A stretch of DNA of 52,439 bases from Acanthaster planci (lineage: Eukaryota > Echinodermata > Asteroidea > Valvatida > Acanthasteridae), in contig NW_019091356.1 of NCBI RefSeq assembly GCF_001949145.1, forward strand, positions 344,851 through 397,289, written 5' to 3'. The notes beneath the pieces are model-generated. The model saw nothing but the letters and a program-made list of their open reading frames with translations. It was not told the DNA's origin and did no database searches. A program made the position numbers and the translations under genes. Below are positions 11,491 to 23,915 of the stretch, piece after piece; the first letter of the stretch is position 1, and every line of letters begins with the position of its first letter.

Positions 11491-13411
11491 CTGAGATAAA
11501 AGTTGTGAAATAATTTAACAGGAATTACGCTTGCTTTATCTAACATATCAAGTGACCTTTGGTTCAGTTCTTAACATTATTGGTATTTCCAGGTAATTTC
11601 TTAGTGTCATTCATTGCTACCTGGCTTCACACGTACATGTAAATCACCTGCACATCCAGTAGGCCTAAGAACCTGCCTATCACGCTCATCTATCAAAATA
11701 AACCCTTTCGGTGTTTGAAATACATTATGTGGCTTGGATTGCAAACAAGAAATATATTTTATGCATTAACCTATGGGGGAAATGAACTAGTGAACCAGTT
11801 TTACAATTATCTTCAGAATATTTTTAAAGTACATGTATCTGCTTACCACCTCACAGAAGCATGCATAGTATACAAGGAAGATTTTCCAAATAACAATTTT
11901 TGAAATGTTTGTAAGAAGAAAAATCACCTTCAATTATCTTTTTTTTTAAGGGCACCAGTCATTCTAGGCTGAAAATAACATGATTGGTCAATGTGGGATG
12001 AATGAGCTACAAGTCATGATTTTCAGAGGCCATACTTGGGCATTAATATTCACAATCTTAGTCAAAGCACGGTCCATGATAAAAATGCAACACTCTGTGA
12101 GAAGAGGATGGCTTGAATTGGAATATGTAATAAAATGGAAGCAGATTAATGTTTTCCGGGTACACCTCCCATTGGATTGCACTTAAAATGGATTGCTTGT
12201 TTGTCAACCAAACCCATAATGCATTGCAACGCCTCAATGAGAGCTGGGTTTCGAGATAAAAGTAGAGAATTTCTGCACTGATATGCTCTCACTTTGAAAA
12301 AATGGATAACGATAGCTCTTTCCTCCAGTCTAGTCCATCATGTGGTCTAGTGTAGTAGTTGTTGACACTGGTCTTGGTCTCGAGGCCAGTTTGAACGTGG
12401 TCTTGGTCTTGAACATGCTGGTCTTGGCCTCCGATCACTGGTCTCAGTCTTGGTCTCGAGTCATTGGTCTCGGTCTTGATCTCGCGCCTTTCGGCCAAGA
12501 ACAGTACAAGACCAATTTAAACATACACTTTGCATCGTTTCACACCTGATTAGTGATGAATTTTTATTGTTTGTAGGTCTACGAAAAACTTGAATAGAGA
12601 CCCTGCAAGACGTGTGTACAGCCATTAAGGGCTGTGGCTATGGCTGGCAGTCACATGCCATGCACAAACTTCACCCTTTGCACGAGCTTTGTGTGCACCC
12701 AAAATTACTACTTGCGCAGCCAAAGTCTAAAGCTTTCACACTCGTAGTTTACAGATGCAAAGTTGAACCTTGCACCAGGAAGAAGTTAGTGTGTGACAGC
12801 CCCCAAAATAATTGTCACTGGTTACCAGTTGTAAAAAGATATTCGATTTGTTGTCGTCAGGGTACCTGTGAACCCGTAGTAACATTGCGTGGTCTGGTAA
12901 CTAGACACGTATTTATCCACTGTTTGTTGATTTCAAACTTGACAAACAATACATCATTCCATGATAGCATTTTTTGGCAAAACGCATAAACATAAGAGTG
13001 CCTTTGCCTTGGTGGTGAGTAAGTTTGTTAACATGGTTGATGTCACAACATTCACTGGTCAAAACGTAAACACATCACTGAAGAATGCAAACTGCAAAGT
13101 ACATGTACATGTAGCAACAAAAACAATGCTCAATTCCAGGACCATTCTGTCAAATTAACGCATACATGTAGTTCTGTGGTTTATAGCCCATCTTCACAGT
13201 TTTATGACAATGTACAGAGATGGTAGGCCTATGACTATGACTTGACATGCTTGAGCATGAGTGAGATCATGAGGTCGAGGAATTTTGGGTTTCACCTTTC
13301 CAAATGGTTCAACATTTTCTTTAAATAACACAAGTTGACCCAACCGACCAAACTGTTCCATGAAGGAAGGGAAAGCCTTTTAAAACAACGCCAACTTTCG
13401 CTGAAACTTAC
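11491..13411 (-). other. 5' intron of MTRR (between a candidate 5' UTR exon and the ATG exon)
   Basis: A good acceptor (ATCTCAG) sits just before 11490 and a consensus donor (GTAAGTTT) at 13411 on the - strand, so this stretch is probably one intron of about 1.9 kb. It contains a GGTCTTGGTCTC-type degenerate repeat (12350-12485) and TACATGTA words. No coding exon recognised. Confidence 0.45.
12350..12485 (+). repeat. Degenerate minisatellite built on GGTCTTGGTCTCG
   Basis: About nine imperfect copies of (T)GGTCTTGGTCTC/GGTCTCGGTCTTG units spaced by short diverged segments. The run ends where ordinary intron sequence resumes. Both strands stay open in places because of the repeat; no protein is implied. 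Confidence 0.6.
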
Positions 13412-13510
13412 GCTTTAATCGAAAACAGAACACAGCCCTAAGAAGAGCCAATTTCGAAGTGTGTCGCAAAAACCACAGAGACGTCATGAACGTGTCACTT
13501 TCACGAAACC
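13412..13510 (-). other. Candidate 5' UTR exon of MTRR with a small upstream ORF
   Basis: On the - strand the sequence ends at 13412 in AGC followed by GTAAGTTT, a near-ideal donor. It holds an ATG at 13487 opening MTSLWFLRH... for 25 codons, rich in Leu, Arg and Ser with no acid. Joined to the acceptor at 11490 the frame reaches TGA before the MTRR ATG, so it reads as a 29-codon upstream ORF, not an in-frame leader. The 5' border is not determined. Confidence 0.4.
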
Positions 13511-13839
13511 ACGGAACGCCGCGTTAAATGCATGCTACGCATCTCAACAAAAGTAGGCTTGGGCAATAATTACGTAATAAATATCACCTTATATAATTAG
13601 TTTGAAAATTTCTTTAAAAGGAATAATGAAAAATTGATACTAAATGTAAAAACGTAATTATAGGTCATTTTGAATTGGAAATATTCTTATTTTTGGTAAA
13701 TTGATATTACATTTTCAATATAATTTAACAAGCCTAAATATGTCTGCGCCCTGTGGAGTGAAATGTTGGTGATTTTGAGGGCACCTAATTTTTCTTAGAT
13801 CTGCATTGCCAGTTTGTTTGAAGTTTAAAATACCCAACA
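13511..13839. promoter_or_regulatory. Putative bidirectional promoter of MTRR and FMC1
   Basis: The candidate first exon of MTRR (- strand) and the FMC1 start codon (+ strand, 13840) are about 350 bases apart and transcribed away from each other. The interval is AT-rich and I see no clear TATA box in a convincing position for either gene. The call rests on geometry. Confidence 0.4.
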
Positions 13840-14897
13840 ATGTCAAAGATAGACAAATTAAGATTGTTGAGGTCCTTGCTGCGGGAACTTCGAGAAGCAA
13901 AGATGGTAGGCTAACGGCCTTTGACTCTTTGAGTTTGAAATCAAAAGACTCACCCCAGACATGCCAGATAATGATACGTGTACTAACTGTGTGGCTCATT
14001 GGGAGATTCGCAAATTATCCGTGATTATGAGCCATAAGCCTTATTGCTAATACTGCATGGGTGATTTTGTACAATGGTAAAAAGGCATTGTGGGAAGGAA
14101 AATTCGGCAATGTTGGCTCCTTTTTACTTCCCACCATGCCTTTCTACCTTTGTGCAAAATCCCTCATGCGGTATTAGCAATAAGGCTTAAGTTATGGCAT
14201 AGGGCTTGGTTTTCAAAGCAAATTAAGAACCAGTCATTTGGAATTTGCAGTTGTATACATGTATTTAGTAGAGAGACATGACAGACAAGTGTAATCTAGT
14301 AATTACTTGGAAATTAGGCTAGGCATGCTAGGTAAATCGTGTTATGGTTATTTTACATTGCTCATATCAGTTTTCAGCCGGCATGGTATAAATATCGAAA
14401 GAATTAATGGGTTTCACTCTTATACATGTATATTATTATTTCATGCAAATACCCTGTCTGTTATTTTCAGAGTTCCCCGAGGAACACAATGGCCTATGGT
14501 TACTTGATGGATCAGTTCCGAAAAAATCAAGTTACATCCGAGAAATTCTGCAAAGAACACAATGAAATGTGGCATCAGGCTCAGACGTATCTGTGTATGC
14601 TCAAGAGTACAAGAGAACATGAGGTAAATATCTAGAAAATTAATCTCTAGAATTAAACTGATTTACATTTCAGTGAGGAGGGGTGTACTGAGTTTCTTCT
14701 GAACCAGGAACAAGAGGTTGAAGTGCATGAAAAAATGAATTTATTGTTTTATATCACAAACATCTGTGATAATCATTATCATTGAATTAATTTTGTCATT
14801 TCAGGCATTGCAGGCTGCATACAAGAGGGGTGAAAGAACAGTGGAAGAAAGTGCCAAACTAGTTGGATTGAAAATACCCAAGCCCTATGAAGAGTGA
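13840..14897 (+). CDS. FMC1: Protein FMC1 homolog, mitochondrial F1-ATPase assembly factor (3 exons)
   Basis: Small mitochondrial matrix protein of the LYR-like FMC1 family, needed with ATPAF2/Atp12 for assembly of the F1 part of ATP synthase. Exons 13840-13905, 14471-14623, 14805-14897, all phase 0, giving 103 residues and TGA at 14895. Exon 1 encodes the basic helix LLRSLLRELREAKM, matching the LLRELR helix of vertebrate FMC1. Exon 2 carries VTSEKFCKEHNEMWHQAQT and YLCMLKSTREHE; exon 3 carries ERTVEESAKLVGLKIPKP, the best conserved family signature. Vertebrate forms are about 113 residues, so this is complete. Intron 1 contains a foldback element. Head-to-head with MTRR; CCNH follows 1.6 kb downstream on the same strand as a separate unit. 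Confidence 0.95.
14026..14205. mobile_element. Foldback (MITE-like) inverted repeat in FMC1 intron 1
   Basis: Two 64-base arms, 14034-14097 and 14127-14190, are reverse complements with nine mismatches (about 86%), separated by 29 bases; looser complementarity (TATGAGCCATAA / TTATGGCATA) extends both ends. Arms begin ATAAGCCTTATTGCTAATAC. No transposase and no clear target duplication. Best read as a nonautonomous DNA element that could form a long RNA hairpin in the pre-mRNA. Confidence 0.75.
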
Positions 14898-16450
14898 TCC
14901 CATTTCTAATGCTTCACTTATTTCATTATCTCTGTATAAAGACGTGTGAAAAATTGTAAATACTTGTAGTTGCAAAAAAAGAATGAAATTATTCAGTATT
15001 AATGGATGGTCAAATGTGGACAAAGCTGCACTTCCCCCAAGTCAAAGATATTGGCAAATCCACTGCTTCAAAGCAATCTAAGACAAATGAACAAGCAGAA
15101 ATAGAAAAAGGGATAGACAAAATAACAGCAGAAATAATTTACTAAATGTCATTAGAATCAGAAAATTCAACGTAGAGAAGTATTCCATAAATGTAATAAA
15201 CTATATATTACTATTTTTTCTTTTGTGCTATCTGAGGTTTACATAATACATGTACATGTTAGTTTTAATTTATTAGGCAGACTTTGTGACGTGATTTTCA
15301 AACATTGAATAAATTTTGACAGAAACCTGATCAGAAAATTGTCAAGCTTGCTCAATATCTGGGAAGTTATTTCGCTCTTCTCGAAGATTAAAACAATTTT
15401 AATCTCTGTTTCATTGTAAACTTAGGTCATTTTGTAAATTCTCCAGTATAAATAGACGTGTTAGAAACCAGCTGTGTGTGTTGACTAAACAACAATTACA
15501 CGACACAAAGCACCCATGTACTGTGTGTGCATCGCGCCCACTAGTCCATGGAACGTATGTAGCGCCCCCATCGGTTCCTCACAATTAGTCTATAGTCGGG
15601 TTACATGCTGATGGGAATTGAAGCTCCGAAAACTACTTATGAAGTCTGGGTAGCCGGTCCTCTCGTATGGTCCACTATGGCAAAGGATTTCCCAGCTGCC
15701 GATTTAGTGATTATTCTTTTGAATTGAAGGTAGTTAAATCGTTTTTACCCCCGTTTTTCTCCTACCATAAGAACGATTATGTCATAAATGATTACTAATC
15801 ATTTTAGTCATCTCATCGAGGCCGTTTCTAATAATTTGTCATGCTTGTTTTCTTCACATTTTCACCTTGTCTGTGTCAGGTCATGGATATGGTTGTCATT
15901 AGGGCCTTATTTATTTTTGATAATGGCACCAAGGATTACTCCAAAGCGCCCCAAGCACTGTAGCTCACAAACCTGAAGAGACCTGTGGAGAAGAGACAAT
16001 CTGACAATGAAAAGCAGTTACAGTTTCAGATGTGGGACGAAAACCCCAGAAGAATATTCTGGGTAAAACCCACGGAATCAGGTAGGGACTGAAAACCCAA
16101 TCCGCATGTGGACAGGTGGACCAAGCCAGGAGTTGAACATGAACTGCAGAGGAGGAAGGCAAGCAAAGAACCACTTTGCCAATCCGACTCCCTAACTAAA
16201 CGTCGATTGCACTGCACTATCAGTTAATCCTGTGCAAAATATCCGACTTTAATTAAGTTTCCTTCCACAACCATGAATTAGAAAGGTGCTATTGACAGAT
16301 CATACCACAAGACCGACTATTACACAGAGATCTCAACCAACATTGGCTTGCTACCATGCCTGTGTAACTGTACTTTACATGGTTAATTTGTTTATCATGT
16401 TGTTTGTCATGATTGTAACTTATTGTTGCATCTGTTTTGTGTTCAGATAA
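14898..16450. other. FMC1-CCNH intergenic region, including FMC1 3' UTR
   Basis: AATAAA words at 15195-15200 and 15308-15313 are candidates for FMC1 polyadenylation. A GC-richer patch near 15500-15700 may hold the CCNH promoter and an untranslated first exon, since CCNH coding begins just after an acceptor-like AG at 16445-16446. A SINE occupies about 15960-16195. Confidence 0.4.
15960..16195 (-). mobile_element. tRNA-derived SINE fragment
   Basis: Read on the - strand, the element begins near 16195 with an A-box-like TTGGCAAAGTGG (about 16171-16182) and, after about 33 bases, a B-box-like GTTCAACTCC (16129-16138), the spacing of a tRNA-type RNA polymerase III promoter. It continues into GTGGGTTTTACCC and TTTTCGTCCCACATC, resembling the conserved GTGGGTTT..CTCCCACA central domain of several animal SINE families. 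No A-rich tail is obvious, so it may be truncated. Subfamily not assigned. Confidence 0.6.
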
Positions 16451-16470
16451 TTAACGTGAACAGGAGAACA

Positions 16471-19400
16471 ATGTTCCAAAGCAGCACACAGAAACACTTC
16501 TGGACTTTCAGCAATGAGCAAGACATTTATACTCTCAGGAGAGAGGCAAACAGCACTTACATTAATCAACACAAAGGAGCAGCAAAGAGAATGGTTTGTG
16601 ACTTGAGTTCATGCTACCAAAGGTTCTGTTATTACATATGTGTACCTGGGGTCCAGCTCATTCACTTCTCTCCCTCTTTTCCAAGCTTCCTTTCTCCATA
16701 AGTCTTAATTTTCTTCATGTAGGGGCAAGATGTCAAATCCTTCTTTTTGTTGGCAGAGGAGGAACACATATTGTGTCGTCACTATGAACATCTCCTAAGA
16801 GATTTCTGTCGGAGATTTGAGCCACCCATGCCACCTGCTGTTAAGGTAATAGACAGTGTTACTTCATAACAGTCTTTTTAAAATTCAAGACAGTCAAAAG
16901 TACCCAAATTTATGAAAAGTCATCAGTTAGCCGGTTCCTGTCTCGTGTGAAGCCAGGGCATACAATTATGAAGACCTCCTGATTTAGCAGTTTGATTTTA
17001 AAGAGAAGTCTTATCAAGGTAAGGTTGAATGTGTGGAGAAATGCATGATCACATTGTTGATAAGTAACCATAGCTCTTTACATTTTGTGAAATTGAAGTT
17101 CATCTGATGCTTGTCTCACAGGGAACAGCCTGTGCTTATTTCAAAAGATTTTATCTGCGTAACACTGTTATGGATTACCATCCCAAGTTCATCATGTAAG
17201 TACACGTACCATCTTAGAATTGAATATCGTCATTCATGTTATCTCTGTGTTAGTCATTAGCCAAGTAATATAATAACCGAGTAACGTAACAACCAAGGGT
17301 GCTATTCTTCTGTGCTTGCAGGTTGACCTGTGTCTATTTGGCCTGTAAGGTGGAAGAGTTCAATGTATCCATCACTCAATTCTGTGCCAATCTCTCATCT
17401 GACCAAGAGAGGGCAGCAGAGCTGATATTAGTCCATGAACTGTTGGTTATGCAGCAGCTAGACTTCCATCTGACTGTTCATAATCCTCTCCGGCCGTTAG
17501 AGGGCTTTCTCATTGACATCAAGGTAGTAAGATATCTATCAAGCAGTAGACATTATTAGCCATGTTATAAATAAGTTACTCAAACCATTGAAAGCTTCCA
17601 AAGGTTAAATATTGCAAAGTTGCCGAGGTTGAAATCATCGATTTATTTCTCATTTATCAGACTCGTTTCTCATCACTGAGTAATCCAGAACAGTTAAGGA
17701 AATCTGCGGATGAGTTTTTGCAGAGATCTTTTGCAAGTGATGTCTGTCTGCTATATACTCCATCCCAGGTTAGTAGAGGGTCATACAGGTTGTTAGAGAT
17801 CCATTGAGCCGAGTTAGGTTGTTTGTACTACAAGCATTAATCAATTTCAATTTTGTGAGTAAATGTAATAAAAAGACCTGACGTGCTAATTAACCATAAA
17901 TTGAGTGCATTTGTTTCAAATGTGCTTCAGGTGGAGTAAGTCATGCAACATAAGTCTATGTGATGTGTTTTCCTTTCAGATTGCTTTGACTGCATTAGTG
18001 ACAAGTGCAGCTAAACAGCGTGTCAACATTGACAAGTGAGTTCTCACAGATGTAACAATGGGAAATTGAGACAAACTCAGGAAGATCTTGATTCATATTC
18101 TGTAAGATAATTACAAAGGTTTTGGATATTTGATTTCTGTCAAAGTTCAATAGAAACACCAGGGCTTATCCTTTGAATGTTCACCTGACCATGAAAGTGA
18201 TGAACCCAGTTTGGGCCTAATCTCATTCCCTTTGTTAAGGTATGTGACAGACTTTCTTCTCAAGAGCTCTGATAAGAAGGAACTACGAGACCTTGTCAGC
18301 ACCATCAAAAGTATGTGCTCTGAATATTTTCTTTCATTTTTCAAAGATATTGTACTGAGTGACAATTTCCCTTCCGCTGACGGATCAAACACAAACCCTG
18401 AGCATAAAATCCAGGTTTGTCTATTCCCTGACCCCTCAGTTGGAGGACAGAGGTCACGGTTGTCTTCCATGTCCTCTTGAATTGACACTAGCTTTGTGTG
18501 ATTTGTTGCAACAGGAGTTAGATCCATGGTCAATAACATCCCACCACTGGACATTGAAGTGGTTAAGGCCCTGGAGGAGAAACTAGAAAAGTGTGGCAAT
18601 CCTGAATTAAATCCAGACAGTGAAGAGTGAGTTTTTACTCCTAATCGATGACTCACCTGTGGTTAGTTGTAAGCATGACATTAAATCATCTTCACTCTTG
18701 TCCAATAAATTATGATCTTGCCAACAAATTCCTCTAGTAATTCTTGTGAAGAAACTCAAAATGTTTTAATCCTGAACTAACTTCAAGCAGTAATGAATAT
18801 GACCGCCTATTGAGCGACTTATAGAATGCTTTTTATCTGCACCATTGTCTATTCACCATATTCTACCCGGTTTACTTTGGTTATAACCCTGCTTGGCCTT
18901 CATGTTGAATGAATCGCCGAAGCAATGCAATACCTCAGGTATTAAGTGTGGATGCAAACACAGCACCAAGTGCCATTATTTTGTGATCAAGGCCCTACAG
19001 GATTTCTCACCAAGCTTTCTGTTTGCCTTCCATGTTTAGATACAAGAGAAAACAGCAAGAATTTCTGGATGCAGAAGATGAGGATTTCTCACTAGGGATC
19101 AGCAGTGCTCAGGACAAGGTATCTTAACATGGAACTGATCAGTCATGATACAGGGGATGAGGGTGACATTATGGATCACAATTTTTAATTGGCAGGGAAG
19201 CAGTTGCAGAAATGTCTTCAGTGTCTCATAGAGGTTTTCCTTGCTCAGCAGACATTACCGTAGAACCAGAAATAAGTTACATCTATCACATATTTCAAAT
19301 GTTAACCTGTCATTTTCTATGCCTAGTAAATGTATATGTGGCAGGTGAATCACGCTGCATGTGAGTGCTGGTCCAGTTACTGACTCAATAATAATCTGTC

Positions 19401-21559
19401 ATATGTTAGTGATGTTACTATAGTTACATAATAGATGGCAACAGATCAAGTTTCACAATGTGGTTTATGGGGAACCAATGGTCGAGATCTTTATTTCGTT
19501 TCTTTCCTGTTTTCTGTTTGAACTCAATAGCTACAAACTATCTGGATTATTGAGGTTTCTATTGGCTGACTTGTGGAGTCTTAATGTCCTTTACAATGAG
19601 CATTGTTCCTCATGACCCATTACCCCCTGCTGTGTATGTCACCCTGACCCCCCCCCTAGGTTTTGCTACCAAACATTCTTGTCATCCTGTTGGTCTATAA
19701 TACAAGTAGCACAGATTTCCATGAACCTTCTTGTTATTGGCCTTGGTTGTATGACAGTAAGTCACATGGGGGGAGGGGTAATCTTACATTAAGGGATTAT
19801 TGATGTGAAGAATTACCCCAGTGGGGGGCAGCCCACCTGCTGAGTACTCAAGCAGATGGCATTATCTGATGGCCCATTCAAGCCAACCGTTATGGTGCAG
19901 TTTTTGGTGCCCCTTCAGATGCATTGTATTGAATTTGTTTCATTCATAGTTTATTTAAAGTAACTGTCCTGGTGGGGCATCACCTGACAAGAAGAAACAG
20001 GGCACAAAATTAGAAGCAAGATTAGAAAGTGAATCTCTGTAACACCATGTTATGTCCAGTATTACTTTGGTGAAGGAATAAAGTGCACTTATTCACTCCA
20101 GCTTGTAACAAATCCTCCAAGGTGGCAGACAGTGCTCTTGGCTTGGAAATTTATTTTTAGCATTTCTCCAAATGGAAAGTATTGCTATCTCCTTTGGCTT
20201 TGTTGTTAGCAGGACATTTTTGTTTTACTTTTTACAGCTAATGAAAGGCTTGTTATTACGCCGGCAACATTTCCACAACAGAATAAAACCATCGTTAAGC
20301 TTCTCGAAGAATCAGTGGTGCATAGCACTATTTTGAAAGAAAAGGCCAATTTTCAGTACCTAGAATGCGTACCTTTTCATGCTCAAAGGCAGTTTGAAGT
20401 GAACAGATAAATACAATATGACTTTATAAAAAAAACCTAAGTGAGAGACGTTATCAATACCTTCATTTGTTATCCCGTTGAGATTACATTCTTGTGACAT
20501 TGTCATTCAAAAACCCATTACACTACCTCTTTCACTCATCACACAGTGCCCCATTTGGCTCCTTTTAACCTTGAGTCTATATTCCGAAATTTAAAAAGCC
20601 GGCACATATTGATTTCACAAAGATGCAGTCGTGTTTTCCTTTCTAGCCATTTATTCCGTGTTCGAAAATGTCAAGTTTTTTTTACAAAGATTGCTTAGTA
20701 TTTACAGAAAATAAATGAAATATGTAGCTTTTCAATAATGCTTCCACAATGTACTTCTTGAGTTTTGGGAGTCGTAAGTTGAAAAATTACTCAAAGAAGT
20801 TGCATGCTTTGATTTTAGTGCAGAGATATTCTCATTATTCCATGTTCTTGGAAAGCTAAGTTGTTAGACACTAGTATTTCCCCTGAGATACATGTTCTGT
20901 ATATTTTGCAGTCAGTGATCCTTGGGTCACATTTACTAATTCTGTTCCTGTTCACAAAGACTATTTTCCACAAAGCATCTCCTTAACATTGAATTCTGCA
21001 CCCAGGTCAACTTGAGGTTGTCGGGGCTGGATATCTATGAAATCAACATTTGTTTCCATCCATTTATTGAACCACAGACGTTCTGTCCAGTTCCTGCTGT
21101 TTCTATCACCCCAAGCACCTGTTCAATTGATTGGGTAGTTTTCACTATCCCCTTCAGCCCATCCCTAACCCCCTGCTCATATGCCCAGACGTCTGTCAGT
21201 AGATGTGACACACCATTCCCACCCCAATTGAGCCTTATCCTCTCTCACTCCCTCCTAATGCATTCACCAGATGTGAGGAACAGAGAAAAATAAGATAGTC
21301 CCACAAGATTTGGCCAAATTTGACAATTCAACCACCCGTATCAATCAGATGTTGGAAAGCTAAAACATGTTAGTATAAAACATGTATTTTATGGGAAATT
21401 TAATACGATTGTAGTTGGTTTGGATGATATTGTTTAAGATAAATTAGGACCGAAGGTTTGTGGATTTTGTCAGTGTGTACTCATTTTGACTTCTTTGCAC
21501 TTCTCCGTTTCTTGTAGAAAAGCCAACGACGTGAGGTAGAATTACTAATGAGTGTGTGA
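16471..21559 (+). CDS. CCNH: Cyclin H, regulatory subunit of the CDK-activating kinase (10 exons)
   Basis: Partner of CDK7 and MAT1 in the CAK complex and TFIIH; acts in the nucleus in cell-cycle kinase activation and RNA polymerase II phosphorylation. Exons: 16471-16593, 16723-16845, 17122-17195, 17322-17523, 17661-17768, 17980-18035, 18240-18310, 18515-18626, 19040-19118, 21518-21559. All phases agree; 329 residues against 323 in human. Landmarks: N-terminal [11 protein letters not shown], first cyclin fold from about residue 45 with [14 protein letters not shown] and [12 protein letters not shown], then [20 protein letters not shown], and [17 protein letters not shown] opening the second fold. 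The C-terminal tail is acidic ([12 protein letters not shown]), ending in a 13-residue exon isolated by a 2.4-kb intron. ATG at 16471 aligns with the family start. Confidence 0.96.
19119..21517 (+). other. Last intron of CCNH
   Basis: 2.4 kb of AT-rich sequence with C/G homopolymer patches near 19650 and 19770-19830. Open frames such as 21012-21293 lack any family signature. No second gene seen. Confidence 0.45.
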
Positions 21560-23915
21560 CACAAGATTGGCAAGTGGCTAGGATGAGGAAATTAACCATG
21601 CAAGATGCCACAATCCTTCTAATTGTCAGAAATGATCAGCAAGGTTGGATGACTTTGAGGTGTGAGATGAGCTGTATATGAATGACATGCACAAACCATG
21701 ACAGTCTTGTGCCCAACAATTAGGCCAGCAGTTACTGCATATTGTTCCCAGACTATATTCTCTTCTTAGGGAGAGCAGCAGCACCAAATAATGCCTGCAG
21801 ACCATGCAACCCTCCTTGTTGACAGAGATGGGTGGAGTGTGCAGTAATTCCAGCCAATGCGAGTACTATGTGGACTACGTTTTGTCACTCCCTGATTTTA
21901 AGGCTCTGCTGAGACGTGTGTGCTGCAGGGTTCTTTTCCTTCTGTTAAAACTGAGACTTTCTTTCTCCTTTCATCCAAATCTAAAGAAGAAAGCTTGGAG
22001 GAGAAAAATAATTAAATATCGCTTACATATGAAATTCAGCTAGAGTGTGACTATATATGAATCCATATGTTATCTGGCCAACCCTCACTAAATTACCTAC
22101 TTGCCTATTTCAACCGTTTATTTTTGTATACTCCTGTACATTTCTTTGGCATTCCTTATATTGTCCCGTTTTCAGCCTCAATCGGTATTTCCAAGCAACA
22201 ATGAGTTGGAAGCACAGTGCCTACCATTGTAAGCAGACAAGTGCTTTAGAACATCATATTATATCCGACCCTTGTGTCAGTTTTGATCTGATAGCATACC
22301 TTCACTAAGTGGTGTGCATTGACTATGAACCCATAGACTTTATTTGAGAAAGAGAAACGCTGTCCACATGCAGGATATAGTTGGGCTAATAAATGGGGGC
22401 ACGAAGATTGATTTCCGTCATCAGTTCTTTTGTACCTTCCTCGACATTCGTTTCTCAACCATTTCATTTTACACACTCTGTGATGGGATTTGGCATTTGT
22501 AACAAAGTAGTGTTACTGTGGGATAACATTCTGTTCTTCAAAGCCATATCTCTGACCATGAATATTAATGATTTATAAATACGCACCATCCCGTGGCATA
22601 CTTTTCTGAGTGTTGCTCGACATATTATATTTAACTCAAGCCCAAAATATCAACTTTCTCTGTGGTCAAAGATAAGTTTGCGAGAGTTTCATTCTACTTT
22701 TCAGATTTGTTCAATTATACTGATCAATGAACGTCTTGGCTCTCGCGTACAAAGTGCGCAAATTTCGTTGTTTTACGCTTCTCTCTTTTTGTATGGAAGT
22801 ATGTATCGATTGTACAGTTCAAAAGAAGTCATATTATAAAGAAACTTTCAAAATGTTAAAAGTGTTTGGTGTTGTAGTTCCCTTCAATACCCCCTCCCTA
22901 CCCCAAACGTGTACAGGAGAACACCCTGCCTGCCAATCCGTGCAGAAACTATTCTTTCGTAAGGCCACACACTCATGAATAATCTGCTCCAAGCGTGTGC
23001 GTGGGTCCACCCACAAGTATCTCTTGAAGCAACGCGATGGTCTCCGTCGTGACGCTTTGGGAATGAAATCTTTGGGCTAATGATACTCTGAACAAGCCGA
23101 CACTTCACTCCCTGATCCTATTATGACTGGTCAGACTTTTAGGCACTTCACGTATAGTACTGAATTACCTTGTCTATAATTAGTGCCTTCCTCGGGAGTT
23201 GGTCTGAAGTTTAGATTTACTGAAAAAGATAAGGGTACTTCATATTGTATTCAAGTTGGCTAAAATGGTAGCGTGACTTTTGTTACTAGTGGAAAGACGT
23301 TTTTCAGATGACACCTGTGTTGTGAAGGAGCATGGTCCAGTCGAATAGACAAAACATCCCCTTAGAACAAACTTAAGGGCTCTGTCTTGACAGACTTGGT
23401 GAGTGGAAAATGTCGACCATCTGGCCGGACAAATCGGCAAGGGACACCTGCATAACATCATAACTGTCATCGAGCACTCTAAGCGAGATCGCGTATTGGA
23501 GAACTTCTGTTCAGCAATTATGTATTTACAATATCTGTCCATCACCTATTTTTTTGGAAAATGTATCAAATTTTGCACTTTCTGGAGGTATAGGAATAGT
23601 CATTTGGCTAAGGGGAAAAGGTTTGGTTGGAGGTTCTAGTTACAAACTTCAAAACACGTCATTTAAGGTGATTTTGTTTTGAAAGACTAGTAACGTCAAG
23701 GCACAGGACGTTCATTTGCAAGTCAGCTTAACTTGGAGAAAAAAATAAGATGGACACATGCAACCATGAAGTGTCTTTATTCGGAATGTCCATTTGCTTT
23801 CTTTTTGCCAAAGTCTTTTGTAAGTTAACCGTGTAGATATATAAAAAGCCTAGGGATAAAGGGGTATAGGCCTATTTATCCTTCTCGCAGTCTTAAGTTT
23901 ATGTTGCCTAATAAA

